Source of the DNA: Symbiodinium natans
Lineage: Eukaryota; Sar; Dinophyceae; Suessiales; Symbiodiniaceae
DNA length: 64,000 bases
Reading direction: 5' to 3'
Assembly: GCA_905221605.1 (NCBI GenBank)
Contig: CAJNDS010001835.1
Span: 627,348 to 691,347 of the forward strand
Each line of letters starts with the position of its first letter. The stretch's first letter is position 1. The position numbers were made by a program, and so were the translations under genes. A model generated the notes under the pieces. That model was not told where the DNA came from. It ran no database searches and saw nothing but the letters and a program-made list of their open reading frames with translations. Shown one piece after another: positions 60,953 through 64,000 of this stretch.

Positions 60953-62241
60953 ATGGACTTGGGCCGGCCTTGGCTTGCAGACACATTTGGAACACCTCCA
61001 CTCTGCGACTTGGGCTTCAAGGCAATGGCCCCTTTGGCCCCTGAACTGCCGGAGGAGTCCGTTGAGAACTCCCTTGAGAATTTTGACAGCGAGCGCTCGG
61101 ACTCAGAAACCTCTGACCAGAGCCTCCGAGGCCTTTGTGCCTCGGTCGCCCTGAGGTCCCTGGTCTTAGGCCAGGTAATTTCGATCATGAATACACTGAC
61201 TGGGATCTTTTCGGCCACGCTTGCCGACGATGGGATAAGCATACCTACCATCCAGTCGAGCCTCAACTATTTCTTGCTTGCACCGCTGCTCCTCCTTGCC
61301 TATCCGAAGATCCGAGCAGAAGGCCTGAGGTTGCCCTGGTGGCGCTACGCCCTCTGGGCTCTGGCAGATGTGGAAGGGAACTATTTGGTTGTCACTGCCT
61401 ACCGCTACACCTCCGTGGCATCGGTCATGCTGCTGGACGGCTTCACAGGGCCCGCGGTGATGCTGCTTTCGCGCCTCCTGCTCGGCACCAGGTACATTGT
61501 GGGTCACATCGTCGCTTGCGTCGTCTGCCTTTGCGGACTGAGTTTGACGGTCTTTGCAGACAGTGCCCAGAGGGAGTCAGCTCCAACTGCCTGGTCGGGG
61601 GATCTCCTCGTGATTTTGGGAACCTTATGCTATGCTGCCTCGAACGTTCAACAGGAGTTCCTGCTGAAAAATCACTGTAGCCGCTATGAGGCCCTTGGAA
61701 TGCTGGGCCTGTGTGGCAGCGTCATCTCTTGCGTTCAGGCGATCTCGCTTGAGGGCCACATCTTTGTGGAAATTGATTGGGCCTGGAAAGACGTTGCCTG
61801 TTTACTTGGGTTTCAGGCCTGCCTCTTTGGGGTCTACATGTTGGTGAGCATCTTCCTGCAAATCTCCGATGCCGCCGTGTTCAATATGTCCTTGCTTACC
61901 TGCGACGTGTACAGCATCCTCTTCTCTTGGCAGGCCCCGGGTAGAGAAGGTCAGCATAACTACACTTGCACCTCTAAGTACATCGTCATCGCTAAGCATC
62001 TCCCCAATCGTTGAAAAACATGCTGTTTGTCAACCGTTCTGGTCCAGAAAACTAAGGTACCAGAAATCAGGTCTAAACCATGAGGGAGTAGATTCCTTTT
62101 GTTTTTGCTCTCTTCACGCTTTTCTCCTGCTTCTGACAGGTTCAGCATAAGAACATCACCTGGACCTACGCAGCTGCATTTATCCTGACCATCTCGGGGC
62201 TCATCTGGTACTACCGGCAGCCGCCTCCGACAACAGCATAA
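60953..62241 (+). CDS. SLC35F: SLC35F-type drug/metabolite superfamily transporter
   Basis: Multi-pass membrane protein of 360 residues from two exons, 60953-61933 and 62140-62241, joined in phase 0 across a GC-AG intron. After a soluble acidic N-terminus of about 60 residues come about ten hydrophobic segments. Matches to the SLC35F1/F2 branch, as recalled, run throughout: SSLNYFLLAPLLLLAY, WWRYALWALADVEGNYLVVT, AYRYTSVASVMLLDGFTGPA, GDLLVILGTLCYAASNVQQE, the Cys/Gly-rich LGMLGLCGSVISCVQA, and FNMSLLTCDVYSILFSW before the last helix ILTISGLIWYYRQP. Substrate is not deducible; some SLC35F members carry purine-type metabolites or vitamins. Start ATG 60953 is the first in frame, with ATG 61025 an alternative. 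Confidence 0.9.
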
Positions 62242-63323
62242 CTTAGAGCGTTTTGGGTTAGGGCCAGTTAGGGGTTAGGGTTTAGGGTGTTCTCCGCTTC
62301 GTTTACGCAATATCGTGATATTGGGAGGGAGAATGTATAATGTACAATGCTGCTTTTGGGGTGGGAATTCAACTTAAGTGGTGGACGGCTCATCACATGG
62401 AGTCTTCGAGTACTCGGTGCTCTGTCCCTTGGCATGTGTCTGACTGCTCTGCAGTTTGTGTGCCTTCGAGCCTCTTTCACAAGCCTTTGGCTTCCTAGCA
62501 AGAGGGTGATCTCACTTTGTACAGGAAGGCACACTGCAAACCTGCAGTCCGGTCCTTGCCGAAGCTGCTAGGCACGCAGAGACAAAAAGCAACTCAGGGT
62601 TCTTTATGGAATATTTCGAGGCAGGCATCGCGCACGCCTGTCACTCATCCACTCTGGAGAAATGAAGGCTCAGAATCTTTGCATCGGCTTGCACATTGCA
62701 TCTAAGCATCTAAGCATCTTCGAGCCAAGGCGCTGGCCGGGGCGCAGTGGAACAGGCAGGGGAGCTCAGGGTTTGCCTCTGAAGTGCTGCTGTTTGAGGA
62801 AGTTTGACAGCTCGTTGGGTGAGAGTGAGAGTCCCTGACGTTGCGGACTGCAGGTTGCAACTTGAATACTTGAAACGGGGATTTGGAGCCTTTGGATTTA
62901 AGGAGGTTGAGGGGTTGAAAGCTTGAGAGTCCAAGCTTTGAGCGCGAAACAACTTGTATCACCAGGGCGCAAGCAAGGTTCTCCGCCACGGCAACCTTCT
63001 ATCTTTCATACACTTCCCCGTGAGGTTGAAGACTCGAACTGCCGATTTCAGTCAGGGCTGTCAATCTTGTCTACTCTCTACCTTGCACCTTTGCCCGTTT
63101 TCGTTCTTGAAAGGTTCAATCAACGTTGACGAAAAAGTAATGGCTCATGACAACAGTCACTGCCCAATTTCGGAGAAGTCTTGGGGTGGCATGGGGGGGG
63201 GGTTAGGGTCACCAGGCTCTCGCCTAGCTTAAGGATGATCGGGGTGGGACACAGTTGCAGGGATGAAAAAGGAGCAGGATACGTGAGCTCGTCTTGACGG
63301 GATGGGATGACGGTTTCCCTCAG
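62242..63323. other. Stretch without a supported gene
   Basis: TTTAGGG-like units at 62265-62290, then a palindromic CAATATCGTGATATTG at 62307-62322. No exon supported. Confidence 0.45.
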
Positions 63324-63420
63324 GTGTGCGTGCGCTGCGGAACCCTGGTGCCAGAGCGGAGTCGCTACTGTGCCGGGTGCTTGCCCAGTACGCAGCGAGA
63401 GGCTTCGGGAGGGAATGAAG
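63324..63420 (+). CDS. Exon with a zinc-ribbon-like CxxC pair, partial
   Basis: After the acceptor gtttccctcag (AG at 63322-63323) the frame reads VCVRCGTLVPERSRYCAGCL, a CX2C-X10-CX2C arrangement that suits a small zinc ribbon, then a Ser/Gly-rich tail. The 3' edge is not resolved and the frame stays open to about 63782. The gene continues beyond what could be joined. Confidence 0.45.
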
Positions 63421-64000
63421 GGTCACAGTTTCGCCAGCGCGCCGACGTCAGAAGTTCCATCCATTCCATGAGTCATGAGCCCATCAGAATCCAGTCAACG
63501 CGTGTGCAGGCATTGGACCTCCGCAAGTCCGTTGGGAAGAGCCTGGCATCAGCCCCAAGAATTCCTTCAGCATTGCTAAAGGCTAAAGTTGTTTCCTTTG
63601 ACGGAAGTTGTTGCTGGTTCCATGTGGTTCAATGGCATGTAGCTGTTAGCTGCCACTCACGGTACGCCGGCATGCCTGCAGAAATGCTTTGTTTGCTTCA
63701 GCATATGTTGCTACCTAGATGGGGCAGAAGTGACCTTGTAGGGAGGTCCGGTCCAATGTGTGACTATCATATGATCATATGACTATACAATACAACAAAA
63801 TGATTTATGACACTGTCATGCTAATCTAATTTGTACAATTACTGTATATGTATTGTATTCATATATTGAAAGAGAGAGGCTTTGGATTTTTCTCACCTGT
63901 CTTGGAAACCTTGCCTCCTGTGTGCGAGTGCAAGAGTCGAAGCCCTTCGTACACCAAAAGAAACATCTAAAGCAACCCGAAACCTTCAAACCGACACAGT
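63421..64000. other. Window end, nothing supported
   Basis: From 63760 on the DNA is AT-rich with a CATATGATCATATG palindrome at 63767-63780. No gene seen. Confidence 0.4.

Overview
This is nuclear DNA from a eukaryote, most probably a core dinoflagellate of the Symbiodiniaceae type. The evidence is read from the sequence: five recognisable multi-exon genes, all on the plus strand; introns that end in AG followed by G but begin with GC or GA about as often as, or more often than, GT; a tandem relict of the dinoflagellate spliced leader at 43379-43395; and scattered arrays of the plant/alveolate telomere motif TTTAGGG. I placed the exon edges by hand from protein-family conservation and reading-frame continuity, so individual junctions can be off by a few codons.

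Layout. From 1 to about 18 kb the DNA is sparse: isolated exon-like pieces (665-760, 3.2-4.0 kb), one long exon with a C2-like N-terminal part (5389-7072), a short ORF with a signal-peptide-like start (7465-7710), and simple repeats. An organellar-type HSP90 gene with 17 exons occupies 18525-24256. The stretch 24.3-31.5 kb holds one well-formed exon (28301-28526) and a large AGT/AGC trinucleotide block. A DDX52/Rok1-type DEAD-box helicase gene lies at 31499-38104, with an AT-rich island inside one intron. From 38 to 47 kb there are repeats, fragments of an unrecognised gene (42036-43100), and a small intronless ORF just behind the relict spliced leader.

Two pentatricopeptide-repeat (PPR) genes follow head to tail. 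The first (47229-52889) runs into a deaminase-like HAE motif and then breaks off. The second (53704-57022) is the most unusual object here: about 13 PPR repeats fused in one reading frame to a RlmJ-type rRNA adenine-N6 methyltransferase domain. Then come the last two exons of an unrecognised gene (59615-60043), an SLC35F-type membrane transporter gene (60953-62241), and a zinc-ribbon-like exon (63324-63420).

No operon logic applies. HSP90 is a protein-folding gene, the helicase belongs to ribosome assembly, and the two PPR proteins would act on RNA, probably in organelles. The uniform orientation fits the one-directional gene arrays known from dinoflagellates.
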